From a bacterium (GTDB lineage: Bacteria; Patescibacteriota; Minisyncoccia; Phycocordibacterales; JAUSIJ01): 20,784 nucleotides of DNA. Under the pieces are notes generated by a model. The model was not told the origin of the DNA, searched no databases, and saw only the letters and a list, made by a program, of their open reading frames with translations. Where the stretch lies: the NCBI GenBank assembly GCA_030647855.1, contig JAUSIJ010000033.1, positions 1-20,784 of the forward strand, in the 5' to 3' direction. Positions 9,633-16,930 of this stretch are shown here, in pieces (the first letter of the stretch is position 1; each line of letters begins with the position of its first letter). The position numbers were made by a program, and so were the translations under genes.

Positions 9633-10250
9633 ATGGCAGATCTGAAAAATGCGGTCGCGCCTCTTTCAGAATGGCTGGTTCGAAACAGTGGAGGAAAGTG
9701 GGCTATTGCACCTTACGGTTCAACTGATTTTGACGGTGCTATGCTTGGCGGGTCAATCCGTCTAGCGGCTGTCAAATTGTTGCATGGCAGGGAAAACTTC
9801 GACACTTTTATCGCGATTGGAGGTAAAGGAAAACACGGAGACTATGAATACCCGGATATTTCGGCTTTTGTTCGACGCGAGTTCGTCAGGATGGGAATTG
9901 CCCGATCGTCCATTATCAGGATATCGGGTCCGGCGAGCACCTATGCCGAGCTCCACGCGCTCAAAAAATTCCTGATGACAAAGGAGTCCACACGGCTTAC
10001 CGTTGTAAGCAACGAGCACCATCTCGGCCGGATTAAAGCGATGATGGAGTATGACCCTGAACTCCGCTTTCTCGGCCGGGAAGGGCGCATGATTGTCCGT
10101 GCGGCCGAGAGAATCGCACTCGAGTATGCTTTCAGTGACTGGATCGAAGTTATCACCAAGGCTCGGGAAAGCGAGGCCATAGAGAAGCGGAGAGCTCTTG
10201 AAGAGCATGGGATTCTTGATCTTAAAGCGGGTAGATATCGGTTTCGCTAA
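9633..10250 (+). CDS. DUF218/YdcF-like protein
   Basis: Protein of 205 aa resembling the DUF218 (YdcF/SanA/ElyC) family. Family-like features in order: a first strand with a Gly-rich turn (IAIGGKGKHGDYEYPDISAF, about 60-79), a conserved pattern RREFVRMGIARSSIIRISGPASTYAELHALKKFL (the T-Y-x-E helix), and a second strand, LTVVSNEHHLGRIKAMM, equivalent to the VTSxxHxxRA motif. No membrane segment is visible, unlike ElyC and SanA, so it is probably cytoplasmic. The biochemical role of this family is poorly defined. GGAGG lies 3 nt before the ATG at 9633, and a terminator follows the stop. A weak -10-like TATGGT (9601-9606) may drive it. The C-terminal tail after residue 165 is charged and not recognised. 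Confidence 0.6.
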   Translation: MADLKNAVAPLSEWLVRNSGGKWAIAPYGSTDFDGAMLGGSIRLAAVKLLHGRENFDTFIAIGGKGKHGDYEYPDISAFVRREFVRMGIARSSIIRISGPASTYAELHALKKFLMTKESTRLTVVSNEHHLGRIKAMMEYDPELRFLGREGRMIVRAAERIALEYAFSDWIEVITKARESEAIEKRRALEEHGILDLKAGRYRFR

Positions 10251-10256
10251 ATCTCC

Positions 10257-10286
10257 AAAAACCGCTGGCATGACTGGCGGTTTTTT
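10257..10286. terminator. bidirectional terminator between the convergent DUF218-like gene and thrS
   Basis: AAAACCGC (10258-10265) and GCGG plus a T run (10277-10286) form a stem with A-rich and T-rich flanks, so it works on both strands. It ends the plus-strand gene at 10250 and overlaps the thrS stop codon on the minus strand. Confidence 0.85.
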
Positions 10287-12018
10287 ACTTGTTTAGTTTT
10301 AAAAAATCCTGAATCGATTGCTGCCCAAGACTGCCTTGGTCGCGACTTTCTACGGCCACCTTGTCGGCTTCAACTTCCTTGTCGCCGATTACGAGCAAAT
10401 AGGGAATTTTTTCAGTCTTGGCATTGCGAATTTTTTTGCCAAGAGATTCATCGCTCTGGTCTAATTCTGCGCGCAGGCCCCCTCTTTTGATGGTACTGTA
10501 AACCTTTTTTGCGTATTCTCGATGCGATTCCCCGATAGGAAGCACTTTCACCTGGACGGGCGCGAGCCAATACGGAAAAGCGCCCGCAAAATGTTCAATG
10601 ATAACCGAGAGAAAACGTTCAAGCGAACCGGCAATAGCACGATGGATCATAACCGGCGTTTTCTTCGAGCCGTCTCGGTCAGTGTACTCAAGGCCGAAGC
10701 GCGCCGGCATATTGAAGTCGAGCTGAATAGTGGCAAGCTGCCACTCTCTCCCGAGAGCATCTTTAAAAAGAAAATCGAACTTTGGGCCATAAAAAGCGGC
10801 ATCTCCCGGGATACTCTCGTAGTCGAGGTTCGCGTTTTCGGCGATATTGGTAAGCACGCTCTCGGCGCTCTTCCAAACGTCGTCACCGCCGAGATATTTT
10901 TCCGGTTGAGCCGGGTCGCGAAGCGACAGACGAACGCGAAAGCCCCCCGGTTTGTACATATCGAGGGCTGTATAAAATTGCGCGATTACCTTCATAATAT
11001 TTTTGACCTCCCCCCCGATCTGATCAGCTGTGCAGAAGAGGTGGGCGTCGTCTTGGGTAATACTGCGGACGCGTGAGAGGCCGAGCAATTCACCGCCCTG
11101 TTCATCCCGATAGACGGTGGTTGCTTCCGCATAGCGGATGGGCAGATCTTTGTAGCTCCGCTGCTCGCTTGCGTAAATTTGAGTATGGTGAGGGCAATTC
11201 ATGGGCTTCATCACAAATTCGGTTTCGCGGCCCTGAACTTTAAAAAGCTCTTCGCCGAATTTTTCCCAATGACCGGATGTCATATAGAGTTCTTTTTTGG
11301 TGATGTGCGGAATCCACACATTCGAATACCCGTACTCGCTCTGCAGGGCATTAATTTTGTCGACAATCGCTTGGCGCATGGCAGTTCCTTTCGGCGTGAA
11401 GAGCGGCAATCCGGATCCGATAAGCTCGGAAAAGGTAAAAAGATTCATCTCCTTCCCGATTTTTCGATGGTCGCGCTTTATCGCTTCTTCCTGCATCTTC
11501 TTAAACGCGTCAAGCTCTTCTTTGGTATCGAAGGACAGTCCGTATATTCGCGTCAGCATTTTATTTTTTTCGTTCCCTCGCCAGTAGGCACCGGCGATAT
11601 GCGAGAGTTCGAATCCCTCGGGGTTGATAAGACGGGTGTTCTCTACATGTCCGCCGCGGCAGAGGTCGGTAAAGCTTCCCGAAGTATAGAGCGTGATCGG
11701 CTCTCCTTTTGCAGCGATTTCATTGATAAGTTCGAGTTTGTAGGGATTATCTTTATATAGTTCCCGAGCTTCCTCGGCCTCTACCTCCTTACCGTCAAAA
11801 GTGTTCCAGGAAGGGAGAATCTCTTTCATTTTTTTCTCGATTCTCGCAAGATCCTTTTCGGAGGGTGCACCGCCTCCGAAATCAAAATCGTAATAAAAGC
11901 CAGTGGCGGTGGCGGGACCGATGGTTGGAAGAGCGGTAGGGTAGAGCTCCTTTATCGCGGCGGCAAGCAGGTGCGCCAGAGAATGCCGCAGTTTCCGGAG
12001 TTTTTCATCTGAATTCAT
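10285..12018 (-). CDS. thrS: threonyl-tRNA synthetase, without TGS domain
   Basis: Class II aminoacyl-tRNA synthetase that charges tRNA-Thr (577 aa). The N-terminal TGS domain (~60 aa in E. coli ThrRS) is absent. The protein starts directly in the editing (tRNA-SAD) domain, with HSLAH (residues 12-16) and CRGGH (120-124). The catalytic core has motif 2 (TTVYRDEQGGELLGLSRVR, about 300-318), motif 3 (AIAGSLERFL, about 461-470) and the zinc ligands C275 (MNCPHH), H326 (DDAHLF) and H459 (MIHRA). The anticodon-binding domain follows (PVQVKVLPIG onward). The start at 12018 (MNSDEKLRKLRHSLAH) is chosen because the family alignment begins there. A TATAGT box lies 7 nt upstream and no Shine-Dalgarno is present, so the mRNA is probably leaderless. 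Loss of TGS is known from CPR and some other reduced lineages. Confidence 0.93.
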   Translation of the reverse strand: MNSDEKLRKLRHSLAHLLAAAIKELYPTALPTIGPATATGFYYDFDFGGGAPSEKDLARIEKKMKEILPSWNTFDGKEVEAEEARELYKDNPYKLELINEIAAKGEPITLYTSGSFTDLCRGGHVENTRLINPEGFELSHIAGAYWRGNEKNKMLTRIYGLSFDTKEELDAFKKMQEEAIKRDHRKIGKEMNLFTFSELIGSGLPLFTPKGTAMRQAIVDKINALQSEYGYSNVWIPHITKKELYMTSGHWEKFGEELFKVQGRETEFVMKPMNCPHHTQIYASEQRSYKDLPIRYAEATTVYRDEQGGELLGLSRVRSITQDDAHLFCTADQIGGEVKNIMKVIAQFYTALDMYKPGGFRVRLSLRDPAQPEKYLGGDDVWKSAESVLTNIAENANLDYESIPGDAAFYGPKFDFLFKDALGREWQLATIQLDFNMPARFGLEYTDRDGSKKTPVMIHRAIAGSLERFLSVIIEHFAGAFPYWLAPVQVKVLPIGESHREYAKKVYSTIKRGGLRAELDQSDESLGKKIRNAKTEKIPYLLVIGDKEVEADKVAVESRDQGSLGQQSIQDFLKLNK

Positions 12019-12024
12019 ACAATT

Positions 12025-12031
12025 TACTATA
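12025..12031. promoter_or_regulatory. overlapping divergent -10 boxes of thrS and the 71-aa gene
   Basis: On the minus strand TATAGT (plus 12026-12031) ends 7 nt before the thrS ATG. On the plus strand TACTAT (12025-12030) could serve the 71-aa gene, with a weak TTTTCA (12002-12007) at 17 nt. The minus-strand box is the better supported. Confidence 0.5.
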
Positions 12032-12076
12032 GCACCCGTTCTTTTTTGCTGAAAGAATGTCGTTAGGAGGTAGGTT

Positions 12077-12292
12077 ATGGACGCGCGGCGATTTGAGCAC
12101 ATTGGGCGGGAGGTTATGACGTATATTGCCGAGAGGGGAAAATCAATCCCTCTCGTCAAAGATCACCCGAATCTCGTAAAAGCTTCCGAGGAACTCGGCA
12201 TATCGGTTCATGAGCTCAACCAATACATCGAGGTCATGGATCGGGCTCTCGGTCGGCTTGAACCGGAGCATGAACTCGGCCGTCCTAATTGA
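12077..12292 (+). CDS. small orphan protein, function unknown
   Basis: Protein of 71 aa, soluble and charged, with no membrane segment. The middle (HPNLVKASEELGISVHELNQYIEVM, about 30-55) has the look of a helix-turn-helix: a Leu-Gly-Ile-Ser turn between two helices. This suggests, but does not prove, a small DNA-binding protein. It is supported as a gene by a perfect AGGAGG (12065-12070) 6 nt before the ATG and by a Rho-independent terminator that overlaps its last codons. It is divergent from thrS, separated by 58 nt. No known family was recognised. Confidence 0.65.
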   Translation: MDARRFEHIGREVMTYIAERGKSIPLVKDHPNLVKASEELGISVHELNQYIEVMDRALGRLEPEHELGRPN

Positions 12293-12306
12293 GACGGCCT
12301 TTTTTT
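12278..12306 (+). terminator. Rho-independent terminator of the 71-aa gene
   Basis: GGCCGTC (12278-12284) and GACGGCC (12293-12299) form a 7-bp GC-rich stem, followed by seven T. The stop codon of the gene lies in the loop. Hairpin element A begins at the very next base. Confidence 0.9.
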
Positions 12307-12439
12307 ACCCGCACACTAAGTTTGACATGGCTTGTTTTTTCTAAGGTTGCTTAGTTTAGTGATAAAAAACTGAGCATAAATCGCAGCTGACTATCGAGCG
12401 GCAATTCACGCAAAACAGTGCCAAACTTAGTGTGCGGGT
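12307..12439. repeat. long-hairpin element, copy A
   Basis: An element of 133 bp with terminal inverted repeats at 12307-12327 and 12419-12439, pairing at 20 of 21 positions. Both ends begin with ACCCGCACACTAAGTTT. The interior holds a local stem, CTTAGTTT with AAACTGAG (about 12350-12373), and shares no clear sequence with copies B and C except GGTTGC. There is no open frame. Copy B starts 2 bp after its end. Confidence 0.85.
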
Positions 12440-12441
12440 TT

Positions 12442-12579
12442 ACCCGAACACTAAGTTTCAGTATGCAAGCAGTTGTTCCGAGATAAGAACTAAGAGCGTT
12501 GACAGGAACATTTAATCTAACTCTAGGCCACTAAATTAGTCACTTGCAGGAACAACCTACTGAAACTCAGTGTGCGGGT
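12442..12579. repeat. long-hairpin element, copy B
   Basis: An element of 138 bp with terminal inverted repeats at 12442-12463 and 12558-12579, pairing at 20 of 22 positions; the left end has CCCGAACAC in place of CCCGCACAC. A second stem, GTTGTTCC/GGAACAAC (12472-12479 with 12549-12556), lies inside. TGCAAG/CTTGCA (12464-12469 with 12543-12548) is an alternative pairing. The right end abuts the dnaE stop codon with no gap. Confidence 0.85.
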
Positions 12580-15500
12580 TTATAGACTTTTTACTTTTTC
12601 GGCGATGAGGCTCGTTGCTCCGTTGCGGTGAGACAGCCTGCCTTTTACAGCGATGCACTTTTCGAGAAGAACAAGGGATTTAAACTCGGTAAGTACCCTC
12701 GGGAACATGACGACTTCTATGGCATCGGAAAAATCGGCAATACGAGTGAAGGCCATGGTATCGCCCGATTTGGTGGTGATCGGCTTCACTTCCTCGATGA
12801 TGCCGGCCACAACAGCTTGCATGCCTTCGCGGAGCTCTTTTTTCGTCTGCTTTATGGTTCGGTCGCGTTTGGCCAGTGCTTCTTTATAATTATCGAGCGG
12901 ATGTCCGGAAATGTAGAGTCCGAGGAGCTCCTTCTCCCAGGCGAGCTTTTCGGCGATAGATGCCGCTTGAGCCTCCTCGAGACGCAGGGTTGGCAGGGAG
13001 CTCGGGTCGTTCATGAGACCGAAAAGACTGTCTTGATTACCGAGATCAAGCGCGCGCTCTTTGTTGTAGGCCAAGAGTCCGGTCATGTTGGCGAGCATGT
13101 GCCCGCGTTCACCGAGAGCATCCATAGCCCCGCATTTAATAAGCGCTTCGAGCGATTTTTTGTTGAGATTTTTATCTCGGACGCGTTCAAGGAAATCGAC
13201 AAATGAAAGAAAGCGCCCGTTTTTTTTGCGCTCGCCTATGATTGCATCGGCAATGCCCTGACCGAAGTTTTTGACGGTGTAGAGGCCAAAGCGTATTTTG
13301 TCGGGCTCACCCGCCGCGCGGATCACCGTAAAACCGCCGTAGCTCTCATTGATGTCCGGGGCGAGCACCGGGATACCGAGCCGCTTACATTCTGCGATCG
13401 ACTCTGCCACCTTCTCGACATCGCCCGCTTCGGCAGTGAGAACAGAGGTCATGTACTCGCTTGGGAAATTAGCCTTGAGATACGCCGTCTGGTAGGCCAC
13501 CCGACCGTATGAGACCGAGTGGGCTTTGTTAAAACCGTACGCGGCAAAAGGCTCAATCCATGTCCAGACCCGCTCTGCTTTGACTTGACTCCATTTCGAG
13601 TGCTCGATACAACCTTTTATAAATTTCTCTTTCTGTTGAGCCATCTGTTCGGGGATTTTTTTGCCGACCGCTTTTCGAAACTTATCAACTTCGCTCCAGC
13701 TGTATCCGGCCAGATCGTGCGCCATGATGAGAAGGTCGTCCTGATAAACGAGAATACCGTAAGTTTTTTTAAGGATTTCCTTAAGGGCGGGGTCAAGGTA
13801 AGTAACGCGGGATGGGTTATGCTTGCGCTCGATGTACTCGGGAATAAATTGAATAGGTCCCGGACGGTAAAGCGCCACCATGGCATTAATATCATGGATA
13901 GTGGTGGGCTTGAGGTCCATGAGATATTTGGTCATGCCGTCGCCGTTCAGCTGGAAGAGGTCGGCTGTCTTGCCGCGCGCCAGCATGGCAAAAGTTTTTT
14001 TGTCTTCGAGTGGCACCTCGTTAATGTCTACTTGTATCTCTTGGGTTTTTTGAACGAGCTTAACCGTTTCGCTAATGATGGAGAGATTTTTCAGCCCCAG
14101 GAAATCAAATTTGAGCAGGCCCGCCTCCTCGATCGAGTACATGTCGTATTGCGTGATGATTTTCTGCTCGCCCTTGGGATCAAACTGAAGCGGGGTGTAG
14201 TCGGTGAGCGGGGTGGGAGCGATAACAACTCCGGCCGCATGGATCGAGATATGGCGGGCGCACCCCTCGATTTTTTTTGCCATATCAATCACAGTTTGCA
14301 CGTCTTTCTCCTCTCTGTAGAGCTTTGCCAGTTCAGGAGTCGTTTCGAGAGCCTTGTCGATAGTCATGGGGAAACCTTGAGAGCCCATGGGAATAAGTTT
14401 TGCGATTGTATCACCCAAACCGTAAGAAAAACCGAGTGCCCGGGCAACGTCCCGTACGGAGCCGCGGGCCATCATGGTGCCAAAGGTCCCGATCTGAGCG
14501 ACCTTATCCTCCCCAAATTTTTGCTTGGTATACTCGACCATTTCATCACGGCGCGTGTCAGCGAAGTCCATATCAATATCGGGCGGCGAAGGACGCTCCG
14601 GGTTTAAGAAACGCTCAAAGGGAATTTGGTACTCAAGGGGATTGATGTTAGTTACTCCGGCGAGATACGTCACCATCGAGCCCGAGACCGATCCTCGAAT
14701 ATTCGACAGGATATTGTTTTTGTGAGCGTAATTTAAAAGGTCGGAAACGATGAGAAAGTAGGAAGCGAACCCCTTCTGATTGATTATACCGAGCTCATAT
14801 TCAATGCGCTCTTTTATTTCCTGGGTGGCATCGATGTTGCGGCGTTCGATGCCTTGGTAGACGATCTGGCGCAATTCTTCCTCGGCTGTTTTGCCTTGAG
14901 GAAGGTCAATCTCTGGGAAAACCCACCTGCCAAGTTCGAGCGTCAAATTGCACTGGTCGGCTACCGCTCTGGTATTTTTGAGGGCATCGGGGAGGGATTC
15001 GAAGTAACGCTCGGCTTGGTCACTCGAAATAAAGGAAAAATCATCGGTTTCCTCCGAACCGGATCGCTCGCTCACGTCGGCGCTTGTCTGGATCGAGGTA
15101 AGGGTGAGGCGCGCTTTGCGATCCTCGGGCTTTTCGTAGTAGACATCGTGCGCCGCGATCGGCGGCAGACCACACTCCTTGCCGAAGGCCACCGCCTTTT
15201 TCATCAATTCGCTATGGCCTGCTATTTCAGGGTGATGGGTTATCTCAAGATACAGATCATTGCCGAAAATCTCTCTGTAGCCACCAACGAGCTCTTTAGC
15301 CTTTTCACTGTCATGGCCGATCGTCTTAACGATATCGCTTGAGAAGGAAGGCAGGATACAGATGAGACCATCGGAATACTTGGCGAGCAGCTCTTTATCG
15401 AGTCGTGGCTTATAGTAGAAGCCTTCGAGGTGAGACTTGGTGACAAGTGTCATAAGGTTTTTGTAACCTTGAAGATTTTTGGCGAGGAGCACCAGCCGAA

Positions 15501-15774
15501 AGCGTCGGTTGTCAATGCCGGCCTGTTTGTCGAAACGGCCTCGAAGGGCAAGATACGCGTCTATCCCAATGATCGGCTTGATCCCTTCCTTCTTGCACTC
15601 CTTATAAAATTCGATTGCCCCATACAGGTTGCCATTGTCTGTCAGAGCGAGCGAGTCCATACCGTCTTTTTTAGCGGCAGCAACCAATGCCGGTATCTTT
15701 GGCAGGGCCGAAAGAAGGCTATAGTGACTGTGCGTGTGGAGATGAACGAATCGGGGTGCCATTGGTCGGCTCAT
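12580..15774 (-). CDS. dnaE: DNA polymerase III alpha subunit
   Basis: Replicative polymerase catalytic subunit, 1064 aa from the ATG at 15774 (1060 from 15762, MAPRF). Order of domains: PHP domain (about 8-215, FVHLHTHSHYS and ALTDNGNLYGAIEFY); palm with catalytic Asp in PPDIDMDF (D399, D401), aligning closely with E. coli D401/D403; the third catalytic Asp in KFDFLGLKNLSII; fingers with SGSMVTYLAGVTNINPLEY; HhH region; C-terminal OB fold (MQAVVAGIIEEVKPITTKSG to the end). Length is slightly below the ~1160 of E. coli. The minus-strand -10 box TATAAT (plus 15773-15778) overlaps the first ATG, so the second ATG (15762), 10 nt behind it, is the likelier start. The open frame extends to 15903 only through hairpin element C. 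The stop codon touches element B. Confidence 0.95.
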   Translation of the reverse strand: MSRPMAPRFVHLHTHSHYSLLSALPKIPALVAAAKKDGMDSLALTDNGNLYGAIEFYKECKKEGIKPIIGIDAYLALRGRFDKQAGIDNRRFRLVLLAKNLQGYKNLMTLVTKSHLEGFYYKPRLDKELLAKYSDGLICILPSFSSDIVKTIGHDSEKAKELVGGYREIFGNDLYLEITHHPEIAGHSELMKKAVAFGKECGLPPIAAHDVYYEKPEDRKARLTLTSIQTSADVSERSGSEETDDFSFISSDQAERYFESLPDALKNTRAVADQCNLTLELGRWVFPEIDLPQGKTAEEELRQIVYQGIERRNIDATQEIKERIEYELGIINQKGFASYFLIVSDLLNYAHKNNILSNIRGSVSGSMVTYLAGVTNINPLEYQIPFERFLNPERPSPPDIDMDFADTRRDEMVEYTKQKFGEDKVAQIGTFGTMMARGSVRDVARALGFSYGLGDTIAKLIPMGSQGFPMTIDKALETTPELAKLYREEKDVQTVIDMAKKIEGCARHISIHAAGVVIAPTPLTDYTPLQFDPKGEQKIITQYDMYSIEEAGLLKFDFLGLKNLSIISETVKLVQKTQEIQVDINEVPLEDKKTFAMLARGKTADLFQLNGDGMTKYLMDLKPTTIHDINAMVALYRPGPIQFIPEYIERKHNPSRVTYLDPALKEILKKTYGILVYQDDLLIMAHDLAGYSWSEVDKFRKAVGKKIPEQMAQQKEKFIKGCIEHSKWSQVKAERVWTWIEPFAAYGFNKAHSVSYGRVAYQTAYLKANFPSEYMTSVLTAEAGDVEKVAESIAECKRLGIPVLAPDINESYGGFTVIRAAGEPDKIRFGLYTVKNFGQGIADAIIGERKKNGRFLSFVDFLERVRDKNLNKKSLEALIKCGAMDALGERGHMLANMTGLLAYNKERALDLGNQDSLFGLMNDPSSLPTLRLEEAQAASIAEKLAWEKELLGLYISGHPLDNYKEALAKRDRTIKQTKKELREGMQAVVAGIIEEVKPITTKSGDTMAFTRIADFSDAIEVVMFPRVLTEFKSLVLLEKCIAVKGRLSHRNGATSLIAEKVKSL

Positions 15775-15778
15775 TATA
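15773..15778 (-). promoter_or_regulatory. -10 box of dnaE
   Basis: A perfect TATAAT on the minus strand, 10 nt before the ATG at 15762. It lies 1-2 bp from the end of hairpin element C. Its -35 region falls inside the element, where no good TTGACA-like hexamer is seen. Confidence 0.55.
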
Positions 15779-15779
15779 C

Positions 15780-15918
15780 ACCCGCACACTAAGCTTGGTG
15801 AGGTTGCTGCTTGAATAATATAATTATTTTCTTCAATCGAGTGCCAGATCCCCGCTGGTTTTTTTCGGACACACTGATAGAGCAACAACCGAAGCATCAC
15901 CAAACTTAGTGTGCGGGT
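15780..15918. repeat. long-hairpin element, copy C
   Basis: An element of 139 bp with terminal inverted repeats at 15780-15801 and 15897-15918, pairing at 21 of 22 positions. The left arm has AAGCTT where the others have AAGTTT. The second stem is GGTTGCTGCT with AGCAACAACC (15802-15811 with 15881-15890). Interior local stems are AATAAT/ATTATT and CCAG/CTGG. It fills the divergent promoter region between dnaE and rnhB. Confidence 0.85.
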
Positions 15919-15953
15919 AAAACGCTCGAGCTAGCATGAAATCTTTACAAAGC

Positions 15954-15959
15954 TATAAT
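15954..15959 (+). promoter_or_regulatory. -10 box of rnhB
   Basis: A perfect TATAAT, 6 nt before the ATG at 15966, with no Shine-Dalgarno between. This predicts a leaderless mRNA. No clear -35 hexamer was seen. Confidence 0.55.
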
Positions 15960-15965
15960 TCCAGT

Positions 15966-16601
15966 ATGGTAAGAACGCCTCGTTATCTGGTTGGCATTGA
16001 TGAGGTTGGAAGGGGACCGCTCGCAGGTCCCGTGGCTGTAGGCGCCGTTATCGTTCCCTATGATTTTTTTTCCGTACCGAATATTTTTTTTGGCGTAAAA
16101 GACTCAAAAAAGCTTTCTCCCTTACAGCGCCGAGCTTGGTTTAATCTTCTTCATATCTCAAGAAAAGCTGGAATCATCGATTATGCTGTTTCCTTCGTCG
16201 GTCCGAGGCGCATAGAGGAGCGCGGCATTAATGGCGCCATTCGCGCGGCGCTTCGACGGTCGCTCTTTCGTGTTGTGCGCAGTCGGGCGGCCGTGCCGCA
16301 GGAGATTCACGTGTTGCTTGATGGCGGACTCCTTGCTCCAGAAAATTTTTCTCAGACCACGATCATTAAGGGCGATGAAACCGAGCCTGTCATATCACTC
16401 GCCTCAGTCGCCGCCAAGGAGCTTCGCGACCGGCGGATGATAATGCTCGCCAAACTATTTCCGGCATATGGCTTTGAGTGCCACAAAGGCTATGCTACCC
16501 GAGCGCATTATTCGGCTCTCGACAGGAGCGGCCCGTGCGACCTTCATCGCGCGTATTTTTTGCGGAAATTTTTCGAGCGTAAAACCCGGCATCATTTTTA
16601 G
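15966..16601 (+). CDS. rnhB: ribonuclease HII
   Basis: Endonuclease that cleaves the RNA strand of RNA-DNA hybrids and removes misincorporated ribonucleotides (211 aa). Motifs: GIDEVGRGPLAGPVAVGAVI near the N-terminus (catalytic Asp and Glu), DSKKLS (metal-site region), LLDGG (third acidic residue), and KGDETEPVISLASVAAKELRDR. The start at 15966 (MVRTPRYLVGIDEVGRG) fits the family and the -10 box 6 nt upstream; the open frame also has an ATG at 15936. It heads the plus-strand block rnhB-rpmF-nusB-rnc and is divergent from dnaE, with hairpin element C between. Confidence 0.9.
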   Translation: MVRTPRYLVGIDEVGRGPLAGPVAVGAVIVPYDFFSVPNIFFGVKDSKKLSPLQRRAWFNLLHISRKAGIIDYAVSFVGPRRIEERGINGAIRAALRRSLFRVVRSRAAVPQEIHVLLDGGLLAPENFSQTTIIKGDETEPVISLASVAAKELRDRRMIMLAKLFPAYGFECHKGYATRAHYSALDRSGPCDLHRAYFLRKFFERKTRHHF

Positions 16602-16619
16602 AAAAAAAAGTGCTGGGTT
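16583..16619. other. hairpin spanning the rnhB stop and the rpmF -35 box
   Basis: AACCCGGCA (16583-16591) pairs fully with TGCTGGGTT (16611-16619), counting one G-U. The loop contains complementary T5 and A8 runs that extend the stem. There is no T run after it on the plus strand, so it is not a standard terminator. It overlaps the first two bases of the rpmF -35 box. Confidence 0.5.
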
Positions 16620-16646
16620 GCCAAGTCGGCCTTCATTAGTTATACT
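16618..16646 (+). promoter_or_regulatory. promoter of rpmF
   Basis: TTGCCA (16618-16623), 17 nt, TATACT (16641-16646). The ATG follows 8 nt after the -10 box, so the transcript should start at or within 2 nt of it. Confidence 0.7.
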
Positions 16647-16654
16647 GCTCTTCT

Positions 16655-16876
16655 ATGGTAGTACGAATGCGCTCTACACGGGCTCACACGGGAAATCGCC
16701 GGTCTCATCATGGACTCGGCGAACCTCGGTTTTCTATCTGTCAGGATTGTGGCTCGCGGCACACTTCCCATCGCGTGTGTACCGTGTGCGGCAAGTACAA
16801 CGGACGCGTCGTTATTGATGTAGCCAAAAAGCTTGCTAAAGCGGAGAAGAAGAGAAAAGCAAAGGCAACGGCATAA
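16655..16876 (+). CDS. rpmF: 50S ribosomal protein L32
   Basis: Large-subunit ribosomal protein of 73 aa. The N-terminal MVVRMRSTRAHTGNRRSHH is the typical basic L32 start, followed by a zinc-ribbon with four Cys (C29, C32, C42, C45: ICQDCG and VCTVCG), and a Lys/Ala-rich C-terminal helix. All four zinc ligands are intact. The start is set by the basic N-terminus and the -10 box 8 nt upstream; no Shine-Dalgarno is present. It lies between rnhB and the nusB fusion, as L32 commonly neighbours nusB/rnc genes in CPR genomes (recalled, not checked). Confidence 0.92.
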   Translation: MVVRMRSTRAHTGNRRSHHGLGEPRFSICQDCGSRHTSHRVCTVCGKYNGRVVIDVAKKLAKAEKKRKAKATA

Positions 16877-16894
16877 AGTTCGGAGTTCTTTAAA

Positions 16895-16917
16895 TCCTTG
16901 AAATCAAGGAGTATACT
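16895..16917 (+). promoter_or_regulatory. palindrome and -10 box before nusB
   Basis: TCCTTGA-AA-TCAAGGA (16895-16910) is a perfect inverted repeat with 7-bp arms. It ends 1 nt before TATACT (16912-16917), so it sits in the promoter spacer, where a repressor could bind. The ATG is 13 nt after the -10 box. The -35 box is poor. Confidence 0.45.
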
Positions 16918-16930
16918 AATATAAGAGGCC

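Noticed and set aside
11600..11625. T-arm-like sequence GAGAGTTCGAATCCCTC suggesting a tRNA
   Set aside because: It lies inside the thrS coding region, on the antisense strand, and no acceptor stem, D-arm or anticodon arm can be placed around it.
11179..11760. 193-aa open frame on the plus strand opposite thrS
   Set aside because: Antisense shadow of thrS, whose motifs are intact; composition is that of complement codons.
12307..12579. Tandem hairpin elements as integron attC sites
   Set aside because: The ends ACCCGCACACTAAG do not match the attC core RYYYAAC/GTTRRRY, no integrase is present, and dnaE is not a plausible gene cassette.
13519..14607. 362-aa open frame on the plus strand opposite dnaE
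   Set aside because: It is an antisense shadow of a highly conserved gene, with no ribosome binding site and no recognisable domain.
12301..15925. Simple MITE insertion with target-site duplication
   Set aside because: The flanks of A, B and C show no consistent duplication (only loose TA/TT), and the interiors are not homologous, unlike copies of one MITE. A mobile origin is still possible, so it is kept only as a hypothesis in the finding.
15899..15935. dnaE starting at the upstream end of its open frame (15903)
   Set aside because: The extra 43 codons read through hairpin element C, and family similarity begins only at MAPRFVHLHTHSHYS.
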